A stretch of 64,000 nucleotides of DNA, from positions 1,123,501-1,187,500 of the forward strand of contig NZ_CP060139.1 of the NCBI RefSeq assembly GCF_014524565.1. The letters are read 5' to 3'. Below the pieces are notes generated by a model. The model saw only the letters and a list, made by a program, of their open reading frames with translations, did no database searches and was not told the DNA's origin. Origin of the DNA: Croceimicrobium hydrocarbonivorans (GTDB lineage: Bacteria; Bacteroidota; Bacteroidia; Flavobacteriales; Schleiferiaceae). Shown here piece by piece: positions 43,972-52,008 of the stretch (its first letter is position 1; each line of letters begins with the position of its first letter). The position numbers and the translations under genes were made by a program.

Positions 43972-44577
43972 TTGGAAAACCTGGACCTTAACCACATTCG
44001 CGAGTATTACGCCGGCTTTGATTCGGATAAACTCGAAGATTTAGCCTTGAACGAAATTAGTCGCTTAGATCAAAAAGCCTTACCCTTGTTAGAGGCTGAG
44101 ATTCAGAAGCGAAATTTAGATCCAAAACTAATTGAAGTAGTTCGTTCATATCAAGACAGTCGAAGACCGGAAATAATTAAAAAATGGTTGGACAAGCTAC
44201 AGTCGCAACCCTGCCCATATTGCGACAGGAACAATGGACCTTTAGTGGGTACTTGGCGGCGAACCATAAAAAGCTTCATTTTTGTTACAACCACCTCAAA
44301 GAGCCCGGTAATTGCTTGTAAAAACTGCGCAGCTGATATTCAAAGAAAGGCCTTTCAAAGTTCAGCACTATTGGGTTGGTGGGGCCTTCCTAATGGACTA
44401 TTACGCACTCCTTTTGTACTTTATAATATTTCTAAAGATCGCCGTGAAAGTGAAAAACTAAGCAAGGAACAGTTACAAGAGTTCACTTTAATCAATATGG
44501 GACATCTTATATACTCTTCAGATGACAGCAGTTTCTTGAATCAAATTTTAAAAGCTTACAACGGTATTGATACTTAG
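43972..44577 (+). CDS. Hypothetical protein with a CPYC/CKNC zinc ribbon
   Basis: The 201-residue protein begins at TTG 43972, 1 nt after the stop of the T9SS gene; no ATG is available near the 5' end. It has an N-terminal helical region (about 1-78) and a Cys81-Pro-Tyr-Cys84...Cys116-Lys-Asn-Cys119 pair that should bind zinc, followed by a hydrophobic stretch with Trp-Trp-Gly-Leu-Pro-Asn-Gly-Leu-Leu (about 134-145), perhaps a membrane-associated segment. I recognise no named family. Translation is probably coupled to the preceding gene, but a shared function is not clear. Confidence 0.62.
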   Translation: MENLDLNHIREYYAGFDSDKLEDLALNEISRLDQKALPLLEAEIQKRNLDPKLIEVVRSYQDSRRPEIIKKWLDKLQSQPCPYCDRNNGPLVGTWRRTIKSFIFVTTTSKSPVIACKNCAADIQRKAFQSSALLGWWGLPNGLLRTPFVLYNISKDRRESEKLSKEQLQEFTLINMGHLIYSSDDSSFLNQILKAYNGIDT

Positions 44578-44658
44578 CCTACTGAAATTTAATACATCTT
44601 CATTTTAACTTTTCCCTTTAAAGTCCCTTTCTGGCAAGGTGTAAATTAGGACTCCTAA

Positions 44659-45633
44659 ATGATCAGGATGACCAAATTAAGCCGACTTGCCCTGGGTTTA
44701 CTCTGCCTGGGCTTGAGCCCTCTTATTGCTCAAGAATTTGAAAAAATTCCATGCCCCCAAAAAGATAGCACCTATCTCTACATCAATGATGGAGAATCGG
44801 ATAGTCTTTTCTATTACCAGCTTATTCCCGAGCAAAAACCTCAAGCTTGTATAATTATCATCCCTGCTTCGGGTGAAAAAGTTGAGGGCGTAATTCCCCA
44901 ATTGAAGATTCCTCAGGCAGCAGCAAAAAAGGGCATCATGACCCTAGTTCCTTCCATCAATTGGGGATCGGTAGATCGCCTTTCGGAAGCCGCCTTTCTG
45001 GATACCTTGATTACTAATTGCATGGAGGAGTATGATATTCCTGCCGATAAATTTGTTTTAGGCGGTTTATCCAATGGAGGAGTTATTGCCCTGCGCTATC
45101 CCCAACTGGCCGCCATGGATAGCAGTCAAACCTTGATAAAGCCTGCTGCCGTTTTTGGAGTAGACCCTCCTTTGGATTTGGCTCGCTTATATAATTATTG
45201 CGATCGAGAATTGGAGCGAGGTATTAGCGAGGTAGGTATCGCCGAAGCACGTTGGATCAAAAACTATTACGGCACCAATTTCGGAGGCAGCCCTGCAGAA
45301 GTACCCCAAACCTATCAGTATTTTTCGATCTACAGCTATGGAGCCGAAAAAGGTGGCAATGCGGAATTACTTCTGGAAACTCCTCTGCGCTTTTATACCG
45401 ATTTGGATCTTGACTATCTGCTTAACAAAAGACATCGCGACCTCTACGACTGGAACGGCTCCGATATTGTAGCAATGGTAAACGAGCTCAAAATGCAGGG
45501 CCACCCCAATGTGGAAGTAAAAATCAGCATGGGTAAAGGACTAAGACCCAATGGCGAGCGACACCCCCACTCCTGGTCCATTATTGATAATGATGATCTG
45601 CTGAACTGGCTTATCAGCACCCTACAACTTTAG
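44659..45633 (+). CDS. Secreted alpha/beta hydrolase (esterase-like)
   Basis: The 324-residue protein has a signal peptide (ending Ile-Ala-Gln25); an ATG at 44668 is an alternative start. The nucleophile elbow is Gly136-Leu-Ser138-Asn-Gly140-Gly, and a late His-Pro-His304-Ser-Trp offers the catalytic His. The strand Ala-Cys-Ile-Ile-Ile-Ile-Pro-Ala-Ser-Gly (63-72) gives the oxyanion region. It most resembles periplasmic esterase/feruloyl-esterase-like hydrolases. The substrate is not evident. No sorting domain is present, so it probably stays in the periplasm. Confidence 0.75.
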   Translation: MIRMTKLSRLALGLLCLGLSPLIAQEFEKIPCPQKDSTYLYINDGESDSLFYYQLIPEQKPQACIIIIPASGEKVEGVIPQLKIPQAAAKKGIMTLVPSINWGSVDRLSEAAFLDTLITNCMEEYDIPADKFVLGGLSNGGVIALRYPQLAAMDSSQTLIKPAAVFGVDPPLDLARLYNYCDRELERGISEVGIAEARWIKNYYGTNFGGSPAEVPQTYQYFSIYSYGAEKGGNAELLLETPLRFYTDLDLDYLLNKRHRDLYDWNGSDIVAMVNELKMQGHPNVEVKISMGKGLRPNGERHPHSWSIIDNDDLLNWLISTLQL

Positions 45634-45651
45634 CCAATACTTTTATATTCA

Positions 45652-45679
45652 ATTAATTACAATACTATCTGTAATTAAT
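45652..45679 (+). promoter_or_regulatory. Palindromic operator candidate before the siderophore operon
   Basis: ATTAATTACA (45652-45661) and TGTAATTAAT (45670-45679) form a perfect 10-bp inverted repeat with an 8-nt spacer, AT-rich like Fur- or DtxR-type metal boxes. It lies just before the predicted promoter of an iron-uptake-type operon. The identity of the regulator is an inference. Confidence 0.5.
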
Positions 45680-45689
45680 CTAAATAAAC

Positions 45690-45721
45690 TTTGTATTTTC
45701 CTTAAGTCACCCTTACTTTCG
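45690..45721 (+). promoter_or_regulatory. Predicted promoter of the siderophore operon
   Basis: TTTG at 45690-45693 and TACTTTCG at 45714-45721 (one mismatch to TAnnTTTG) with a 20-nt spacer. The leader to the ATG at 45755 is about 30 nt. Confidence 0.45.
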
Positions 45722-45754
45722 CGGCCAATTATTTAGACCAAATCTTAATAAGCC

Positions 45755-48109
45755 ATGAGAGCCAGGTGGTGCTTTGTTATAAGCCTCCTTTTAACCTTAG
45801 GGATTAGTCCCTTAATAGGTCAGCAATCATTGGGCTCCATCGAAGGTCAGATTAGCGACATGCAGGGTCAAAAACTACCTGCGGTAGCGATCTTTATTGA
45901 TAGTTTGCATTTAGGCACGGCTTCAGATGTAGAGGGACATTTTCGACTCAATGCTATCCCTGCCGGTTGGCATCTTCTCGAAGTACAAGCGATTGGCTAT
46001 AAATCCATTCAGCGAAAGCTACAGATCACCAGGGGTCAAAAGCTAAACCTGAACTTTCAATTGGTAGAAACAGCCAATCTTCTGGAAGAAATTACCATTC
46101 TGCGAAAATCTCAAGCCGAAGAAAAAAGACAAAGTACCTTCACGGTAAATGTCTTGGAGACCAAAGGCCTGCAAAACCTCAGCAGCGACCTCAACCAGGT
46201 ACTTCGTCAAAGTAGCGGAATAACCATTCGTGAAGCCGGAGGATTAGGATCAGGTTTCAAGCTTTCCTTAAATGGCCTTTCCGGCAATCAGATTCGCATT
46301 TTCCGGGACGGCATTCCCATGGAGAACTTCGGCTCAGCCTTAAGCCTCAACAACTTCCCGGTTAACTTAATTGAATCCATTGAAGTATATAAAGGTGTGG
46401 TACCCATTGGCTTGGCAGCCGATGCTTTGGGTGGCGCCATAAACATCAATAGTTCCCAAAACCAACAGAGCTTCTTGGATGCTGCTTATAGTATAGGATC
46501 CTTCAATACCCATCGGCTTTCCATTAGCAGTCAGTACGCTCCAGAAAATCGCAAGTTCTTCCTTCGCTTAAATGCCTTCGGTAATTATTCCGAAAACAAC
46601 TACCGCATGAAGTCGGTACCCATTTATGATCTCGAATTAGGCAATTATCTGGGAGACCAAGAGGTGCAGCGCTTTCACAGCGAATATCAATCCGCAATGC
46701 TGCAATTCGAAGCAGGATACCGAAATTTAAAATGGGCCGATCAAATTGCCCTGAGCACCAGTCAGGCTTATAATTTCAAGCACTATCAGCATCCTGATAA
46801 TAATATCAAGCGCAGCTTTGGAGCCTTCCACAGTCATAATCATAGTCAACTTCTCAGCCTCAATTATCAAAAGAAATGGAACAAACTCAATATTAGCGCC
46901 TATGCTTTAGGCGGAATCAGCACCGAAAGCATTGTTGACACTTCATCCTACAAATACAATTGGTTAGGCGAAAAAATTAAACGGGCCAATGATGATCCCA
47001 AAGGCGAATTATTTGAACGTAAGAGCCTCCTCGAACTTAAGGATCAACTGTGGCGATCCAATATTCTGGCAAGCTATCAGCTGCATCCCAGTCATCAAGT
47101 GCAACTAAGTGCCAGCCAGTCCTACCTTCGCCGTCAAGGCAAGGATGAAGTAAATAGATTCAGCACCAGCTTTAAGGTTCCCAGCCATATCCAAAAGAGC
47201 ATTTTAGCCGCCAGCTATCATTTAAAAGCGCCTTCCGGCCGATGGAATTTCAGCCTGCTTGCCAAAGAATATTGGTACAGTGGCGAGATTAACAGTCCAG
47301 ACGAACAAGATCAAAATCAAAGTACTGCTCTGGCCTTCGAACGCTTTGGAGCAGGTGCCACCTTCAGCTATTACCTCACTCCCAGATGGCAAATCAAAAC
47401 TTCTTACGAGAAAGCCTACCGTTTACCGGAAGCTTATGAAATCTTAGGTGATGGTATCTATGTAAATGCAAATCCCGGCTTGGCACCGGAACAAAGTGAT
47501 AATTACAATTTAGGATTGCGCCTAAATCCTAATGCAGGGAGCTGGAAATACAGCGCAGAATTCAATGCATTCCTGCGTAATTCGGCCGATTTCATTCGTT
47601 TCAAGCCCTTAGGTCCCTTTGGTCAGTACGAAAACTTGCATGAGGTAAGAAGTCTGGGAACAGAATTATCCCTCAACCTGGCTTATCAAGATCGTATTCA
47701 AATCACCGTGAATGGCACCTATCAAGATTTACGCGATCGCAATCTATTGGATGAGGGTCTGGAAAATATCAATTACAATAGTCGCATTCCCAATGTTCCT
47801 TACTTATTCAGCAATGCTCGTTTGGCAGTAAAACCGCTGCGAAAGCAAAGCCTAAAACTGTATTGGAGCACCCATTATGTACATGAGTTCTTCCTCAACT
47901 GGGAGAATTTAGGTCATAGTGATAGCAAGCATATTATTCCGAGTCAATTAAACCATGATCTGGAATGCGAATACAGCTTTAAGGAAGGACGCTACAATCT
48001 CAGCCTCAGCCTGAACAACCTTTTTGACGCGGAGCTCTACGATAATTTCCGTATTCAAAAGCCAGGTAGGGCCTTCTACCTCAAATTCAGATATCTATTC
48101 AAATCTTAA
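45755..48109 (+). CDS. TonB-dependent receptor, probable siderophore receptor
   Basis: The 784-residue receptor has a signal peptide (ending Ile-Gly-Gln), a carboxypeptidase regulatory-like domain (about 28-110), a plug (about 120-235) with Ile-Arg-Ile-Phe-Arg-Asp-Gly-Ile-Pro-Met and Asp-Ala-Leu-Gly-Gly-Ala-Ile-Asn-Ile, and a C-terminal barrel. Followed by a DUF4374 lipoprotein and a PepSY membrane protein, it fits the siderophore uptake arrangement of Bacteroidota, with energy from TonB-ExbBD encoded elsewhere. The palindrome upstream suggests metal-dependent repression. The exact ligand is unknown. Confidence 0.88.
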   Translation: MRARWCFVISLLLTLGISPLIGQQSLGSIEGQISDMQGQKLPAVAIFIDSLHLGTASDVEGHFRLNAIPAGWHLLEVQAIGYKSIQRKLQITRGQKLNLNFQLVETANLLEEITILRKSQAEEKRQSTFTVNVLETKGLQNLSSDLNQVLRQSSGITIREAGGLGSGFKLSLNGLSGNQIRIFRDGIPMENFGSALSLNNFPVNLIESIEVYKGVVPIGLAADALGGAININSSQNQQSFLDAAYSIGSFNTHRLSISSQYAPENRKFFLRLNAFGNYSENNYRMKSVPIYDLELGNYLGDQEVQRFHSEYQSAMLQFEAGYRNLKWADQIALSTSQAYNFKHYQHPDNNIKRSFGAFHSHNHSQLLSLNYQKKWNKLNISAYALGGISTESIVDTSSYKYNWLGEKIKRANDDPKGELFERKSLLELKDQLWRSNILASYQLHPSHQVQLSASQSYLRRQGKDEVNRFSTSFKVPSHIQKSILAASYHLKAPSGRWNFSLLAKEYWYSGEINSPDEQDQNQSTALAFERFGAGATFSYYLTPRWQIKTSYEKAYRLPEAYEILGDGIYVNANPGLAPEQSDNYNLGLRLNPNAGSWKYSAEFNAFLRNSADFIRFKPLGPFGQYENLHEVRSLGTELSLNLAYQDRIQITVNGTYQDLRDRNLLDEGLENINYNSRIPNVPYLFSNARLAVKPLRKQSLKLYWSTHYVHEFFLNWENLGHSDSKHIIPSQLNHDLECEYSFKEGRYNLSLSLNNLFDAELYDNFRIQKPGRAFYLKFRYLFKS

Positions 48110-48126
48110 ATATCAATACCTATATC

Positions 48127-49362
48127 ATGTTAAATACCCAAAATAAATGGCAAGCCTACTTACTGATCGGAAGTTTAGCTTTAGGCACTGCCGCTTGTGA
48201 AAAGGAAGAAGACAAAACCAATACCGCCGCTTCTTCGGCTGGTATCACCATGTCTTTAAAAACCACCGGAAATGATGAAGCTGAATTCATTGTTAGCCAA
48301 GAAAACATCATGGAAGGGGTAATCTCTGCCGAAGGAACCGGGATTGAGCAAACCGGATGGCGTTTTTATTACCCGGTTGGAAACACCCTTTTCGCCTCGG
48401 GTTACAGCGATGATAATCAATGTGCCGGATATGCTGCTAATAGCAAAGGTGAAATCGTGAAAAGTGGCGAGTTCATCTTCGAAAATGCTTTGGAAATGTT
48501 CGGTCATTCCGATGATGAGCAAACTTTCCTGGCCATGGAAATTCCTCGCGCTGGCTTTGCAAATCGTCGTTTGCACTTTATTGATGTGAATACCGTACAA
48601 GTAAAGAAAATTGTTGGTACCCGCATTTTTGAGAACACCAACGATTCATTGGTAGCTTGGCCTACAGCCCTCGAGGTACGCGGCGATAAAATTTTTATTC
48701 CCTTCCATAAATTGGATGCCAAGGGATACTTCAGCACTCCAAGTGCCGACAGTGCTTTTATAGCCGTATACTCCTATCCTGACATGGGTTCTGAGCCCGA
48801 AAAAATTATCGCTGATCCACGTACCAGCAATATTGGTGTAAATGGAGCCACCACGGGTCTAATTGAAACGGAAAGTGGTGATCTATACAGCTTTTCTTGC
48901 GGTGCTGAAATGGCTGGCTTTGCTCCTGCCTCCAGCAAGCCTTCCGGAATTTTACGCATTAAAGCCAATGAAACAGAGTTCGATGCCAATTACTTCTTCG
49001 ACATCGAAGCGGCCAGCAATGGTGGCAAACTCTTTTGGTTCGATTACCTCGGAAACGGCAAAGCTATTGGCCGCATCCTTACCCACGATAATGGTGGTGC
49101 TTGGGGTGCTTTCGGTCGTGCGGAGTTCAACCAAAAATTGGTAATCATAGACTTAGAAGCCCAAACTCTTACCGATGTAGCTAATGTTCCTTTACACGCA
49201 AAACGCTATTCTTCTCCAGTATATGTAGAAGGGAATACAGCCTATGTAAGTATTGAAACTGCCAGTGAAGCCTATGTTTATGCGGTTGACATTGCCAATG
49301 CCAGTGCTACTCGTGGTGCTAAAATTGAAGGTAAAGCCATCAAAGGTTTCTACAAACTCTAA
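48127..49362 (+). CDS. DUF4374 lipoprotein (siderophore operon)
   Basis: The 411-residue product has a lipobox ending in Gly-Thr-Ala-Ala-Cys24. The rest reads as a beta-propeller with repeated strands (Asp-Val-Asn-Thr-Val-Gln-Val; Asp-Leu-Glu-Ala-Gln-Thr-Leu) and corresponds to DUF4374. Such proteins recur between TonB receptors and PepSY proteins and may bind the iron-siderophore complex at the outer membrane; this is inferred from context. It starts 17 nt after the receptor gene. A strong terminator-like hairpin follows it. Confidence 0.82.
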   Translation: MLNTQNKWQAYLLIGSLALGTAACEKEEDKTNTAASSAGITMSLKTTGNDEAEFIVSQENIMEGVISAEGTGIEQTGWRFYYPVGNTLFASGYSDDNQCAGYAANSKGEIVKSGEFIFENALEMFGHSDDEQTFLAMEIPRAGFANRRLHFIDVNTVQVKKIVGTRIFENTNDSLVAWPTALEVRGDKIFIPFHKLDAKGYFSTPSADSAFIAVYSYPDMGSEPEKIIADPRTSNIGVNGATTGLIETESGDLYSFSCGAEMAGFAPASSKPSGILRIKANETEFDANYFFDIEAASNGGKLFWFDYLGNGKAIGRILTHDNGGAWGAFGRAEFNQKLVIIDLEAQTLTDVANVPLHAKRYSSPVYVEGNTAYVSIETASEAYVYAVDIANASATRGAKIEGKAIKGFYKL

Positions 49363-49369
49363 ATAGAAT

Positions 49370-49400
49370 GGGGCACCCATAGTTGGTGCCCCTTTATTTT
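49370..49400 (+). terminator. Terminator/attenuator inside the siderophore operon
   Basis: GGGGCACC (49370-49377) pairs with GGTGCCCC (49385-49392) and is followed by TTTATTTT. It lies before the PepSY gene's ATG at 49409, so it should reduce read-through and lower PepSY expression relative to the receptor and lipoprotein. Confidence 0.8.
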
Positions 49401-49408
49401 CCTCCCGA

Positions 49409-50551
49409 ATGAGCCTCAACAGAAAATCCCTGCGAAAAAAACTGCGTTTAATCCATCTCTACCTGGGACTTGGAACAGGTTTAGTGGTTTTCATCGTGGC
49501 CCTAACTGGCTGTCTTTGGGTTTTTCAGGAGGAGTTTAAAAACTTCAGCGATCCCTTTGCTGAGAAGGAGGCTTCTGCCGCCTATCACATTTCACCCACA
49601 GAAGCTCGAGTTATAGCGGAAAGTGTATTCCCGGGAAAAACGGTACACGGGACCTTATATCAAAGCGAGCGTAAGAAGGTAGAAGTGATCTTTTACGAAG
49701 CCCAACCTGAGTTCTATCGCTCTGTTTACCTCGATCCTCAAGACGGTGAAATTTTGGGAACCGAAAATCATTTAAAAGGCTTCTTCCCCTTTGTACTGGA
49801 GGGCCATATGCATATTTGGTTACCCGAAAAAATTGGCAGTCAGATTGTTGCCTGGAGCACGGTGATCTTCACCTTTATGCTCATTAGTGGAATTATCCTC
49901 TGGTGGCCTCGCAACAAAACGGTTCGCAAGCAAAGACTATGGTTCCGCTGGAAGAAAAGCAGTCGTTGGAAACGCAAAAATTACGACCTGCATCAAATCA
50001 TTGGCTTTTACATCAGCTTTTTGGCCATGGCCTTAGCCTTTACTGGCTTGGTGATGACTTTCGACTCCTTTGAAAAATGGTTTTACCGAGGAATAGGAGG
50101 CGATAAAGAATTGCATTTTATCATCCCGGAATTATCCAATCCCGCCAATAAGGCTTTGGCGCAAAATGGAATGGATCAATTACTCCCTTTATTGGAGAAG
50201 CGCTTCCCCAATGCTGAAAGTCTGGAATTCCATTATCCCCATTCGGAGCAAAGCAGTATTTATGTTGAAATTAGTTGGCAAGAAGGAGTTTATTATAATT
50301 CCGACTATCTCTTTTTCGATCCGAAGACTTTAGAGGAAGTAGCTACCGAAAGTATTTACGGCCCTTATGCCGAGGCCCAATTTTCCGACCTGGCGCTGCG
50401 CATGAACTACGATATTCATGTAGGAGCCATCGGCGGACTAGCTGGCAAAATCTTAGCCTTTTTCATTAGTCTGAGCATAGCCAGCCTTCCGGTTACCGGG
50501 TTTTTAATCTGGTGGGGACGTCGTTCTAAAAAAGCCAATTCACAAACTTAG
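49409..50551 (+). CDS. PepSY-domain membrane protein (FoxB/PiuB-like)
   Basis: The 380-residue protein has four main transmembrane segments, including about 20-40, 145-165, 195-218 and 345-368. The motif Leu-Arg-Leu-Ile-His-Leu-Tyr-Leu-Gly-Leu opens the first helix, and His-Met-His-Ile-Trp-Leu and Tyr-Asp-Leu-His-Gln-Ile-Ile-Gly occur later, matching the PepSY-associated TM family. These inner-membrane proteins reduce or release iron from siderophores in some systems (FoxB, PiuB). It is the third gene of the operon, but a terminator lies before it. The conserved His residues are possible haem ligands. Confidence 0.87.
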   Translation: MSLNRKSLRKKLRLIHLYLGLGTGLVVFIVALTGCLWVFQEEFKNFSDPFAEKEASAAYHISPTEARVIAESVFPGKTVHGTLYQSERKKVEVIFYEAQPEFYRSVYLDPQDGEILGTENHLKGFFPFVLEGHMHIWLPEKIGSQIVAWSTVIFTFMLISGIILWWPRNKTVRKQRLWFRWKKSSRWKRKNYDLHQIIGFYISFLAMALAFTGLVMTFDSFEKWFYRGIGGDKELHFIIPELSNPANKALAQNGMDQLLPLLEKRFPNAESLEFHYPHSEQSSIYVEISWQEGVYYNSDYLFFDPKTLEEVATESIYGPYAEAQFSDLALRMNYDIHVGAIGGLAGKILAFFISLSIASLPVTGFLIWWGRRSKKANSQT

Positions 50552-50602
50552 AACCTCGTTTGCCTAGTCGGCATTCTGTATTTTGCAGCTAGATTTTCTA
50601 GC

Positions 50603-51340
50603 ATGCGCCTAGTCCTCCACTTCCTGATTTTTTACCTTCTTATGGCTTGCTCTACGAGGCCGGAGCCAGAGACGGTCTATCAATCAAAGTCTCTGCAAAT
50701 TTTAAAGCTGCAGAGTGGCCTTTATCAGCATATCAGCTATATCCAAATCCCGGATTATGGCCCCTTTCCTTGCAATGGTGCCATCTTGCTAGATCAGGGT
50801 GAGGCGCTGGTTTTCGATAGCCCGGTGGATGACTTCGTAGCTCTGGAGCTCATTCAATGGATTGAAAGCCAAGAGCTGCAGATCAAAGGCATTGTAATCA
50901 ATCATTTTCATGAGGATTGTCTGGGTGGACTCCAGGCCTTTCATCAACATAAGATTCCTTCTTATGCCCATCAAAAAACCATAGAACTTGCTGCGGCCGA
51001 TAGGATACCGCTACCCCAAAATGGCTTTGTAGATAGCCTGATTATCAGCGTAGGTCAATATCATTCCATTAATCGCTTTGTAGGGCCTGGACATACTCAG
51101 GACAATATCGTTTCCTATTTTCCGGAGCATAAAACTCTATTTGGTGGTTGCTTAATCAAAAGCCTGGGTGCCAAAAAAGGAAACCTAGCTAATGCCGATA
51201 CTTTGCAATGGGCCAGGAGCGTTGAACTAATCAAAGAGCAAATTCCGGAAGTTGAATTTGTAATTCCAGGACATGGCCCGGCGGGCAACTCGGAACTGCT
51301 GGATTATACCATTAAACTATTCACTGCCCCCCAAACCTAA
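50603..51340 (+). CDS. Subclass B1 metallo-beta-lactamase (lipoprotein)
   Basis: The 245-residue protein has a lipobox ending at Cys16, as NDM-type enzymes do. All B1 zinc ligands are present: His101-Phe-His103-Glu-Asp105, His164 in Gly-Pro-Gly-His-Thr-Gln-Asp-Asn, Cys183 in Phe-Gly-Gly-Cys-Leu-Ile-Lys-Ser, and His224 in Pro-Gly-His-Gly. Lys186 and Asn194 (Gly-Asn-Leu-Ala-Asn-Ala-Asp) match substrate-binding positions of B1 enzymes. It should hydrolyse penicillins, cephalosporins and carbapenems in the periplasm. It differs clearly from NDM and is probably an intrinsic enzyme. It lies 2 nt before a CHAP amidase gene. Confidence 0.9.
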   Translation: MRLVLHFLIFYLLMACSTRPEPETVYQSKSLQILKLQSGLYQHISYIQIPDYGPFPCNGAILLDQGEALVFDSPVDDFVALELIQWIESQELQIKGIVINHFHEDCLGGLQAFHQHKIPSYAHQKTIELAAADRIPLPQNGFVDSLIISVGQYHSINRFVGPGHTQDNIVSYFPEHKTLFGGCLIKSLGAKKGNLANADTLQWARSVELIKEQIPEVEFVIPGHGPAGNSELLDYTIKLFTAPQT

Positions 51341-51342
51341 GC

Positions 51343-51945
51343 ATGAAGAAGAAACATCTGCTTTACGCCATCCTCATCATTGTGGTACCCTTAGGCCTTT
51401 TTGGCTTCTGGATGAAAACTGGTCAACCTAATTTGAATGATCATGAGATTGGTGATGAAATTGATCGTCTCAATGGGGTTGCAGTTTATTATAATGGTGC
51501 GGTAAGTCATGTAGATGGTCGCAACCTGACTGCCGATGGATACAACCTGGGTTTAAAATGGCAATGCGTGGAGTTCGTAAAGCGCTATTATTATGAGCAT
51601 TTAAATCATAAGATGCCCGACTCCTATGGTCATGCGAAAAGCTTTTACAGTGCACAAATTGGCGATGGTCAAAAAAATGCTCAACGCAATCTCATTCAAT
51701 ACCGCAATCCCAGTCAATGGAAACCAGCCGTAAATGATTTATTGGTCTATGATGGCACCCTATGGAATCCTTATGGCCATGTAGCCATCGTTTCGGCGGT
51801 ATTTGAGGATGAAATTGAAATCATTCAACAAAATCCCGGACCCACGGCTCTCTCTCGACTGCGCATCGGCCTAAGCCAGATGGAGAATAAATATCATTTA
51901 GAAGGCAGCACAATTCTGGGATGGCTTCGAAAAAAGGCTCCATAA
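51343..51945 (+). CDS. CHAP-domain amidase/peptidase, membrane-anchored
   Basis: The 200-residue protein has one N-terminal hydrophobic anchor (about 6-23) and a CHAP domain. The catalytic Cys75 sits in Leu-Lys-Trp-Gln-Cys-Val-Glu-Phe-Val, His146 in Tyr-Gly-His-Val-Ala-Ile-Val, and Asn164 in Ile-Gln-Gln-Asn-Pro-Gly. CHAP enzymes are amidases that cut peptidoglycan cross-links or glutathionylspermidine-like amides. The 2-nt spacing to the beta-lactamase gene suggests an operon acting on the cell wall; the substrate is not proven. Confidence 0.85.
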   Translation: MKKKHLLYAILIIVVPLGLFGFWMKTGQPNLNDHEIGDEIDRLNGVAVYYNGAVSHVDGRNLTADGYNLGLKWQCVEFVKRYYYEHLNHKMPDSYGHAKSFYSAQIGDGQKNAQRNLIQYRNPSQWKPAVNDLLVYDGTLWNPYGHVAIVSAVFEDEIEIIQQNPGPTALSRLRIGLSQMENKYHLEGSTILGWLRKKAP

Positions 51946-51996
51946 ATCAGGGGCAAGATTAATTCGGCATTTAGAGTCCATAATTCTGTCAAATCC

Positions 51997-52004
51997 TATT
52001 TTTG
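51997..52004 (+). promoter_or_regulatory. Predicted -7 element of glyS, 4 nt before the ATG
   Basis: TATTTTTG matches TAnnTTTG and is followed by CGGC and the ATG at 52009. The glyS start is well conserved, so the close spacing is not an artefact of a wrong start codon. Confidence 0.5.
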
Positions 52005-52008
52005 CGGC

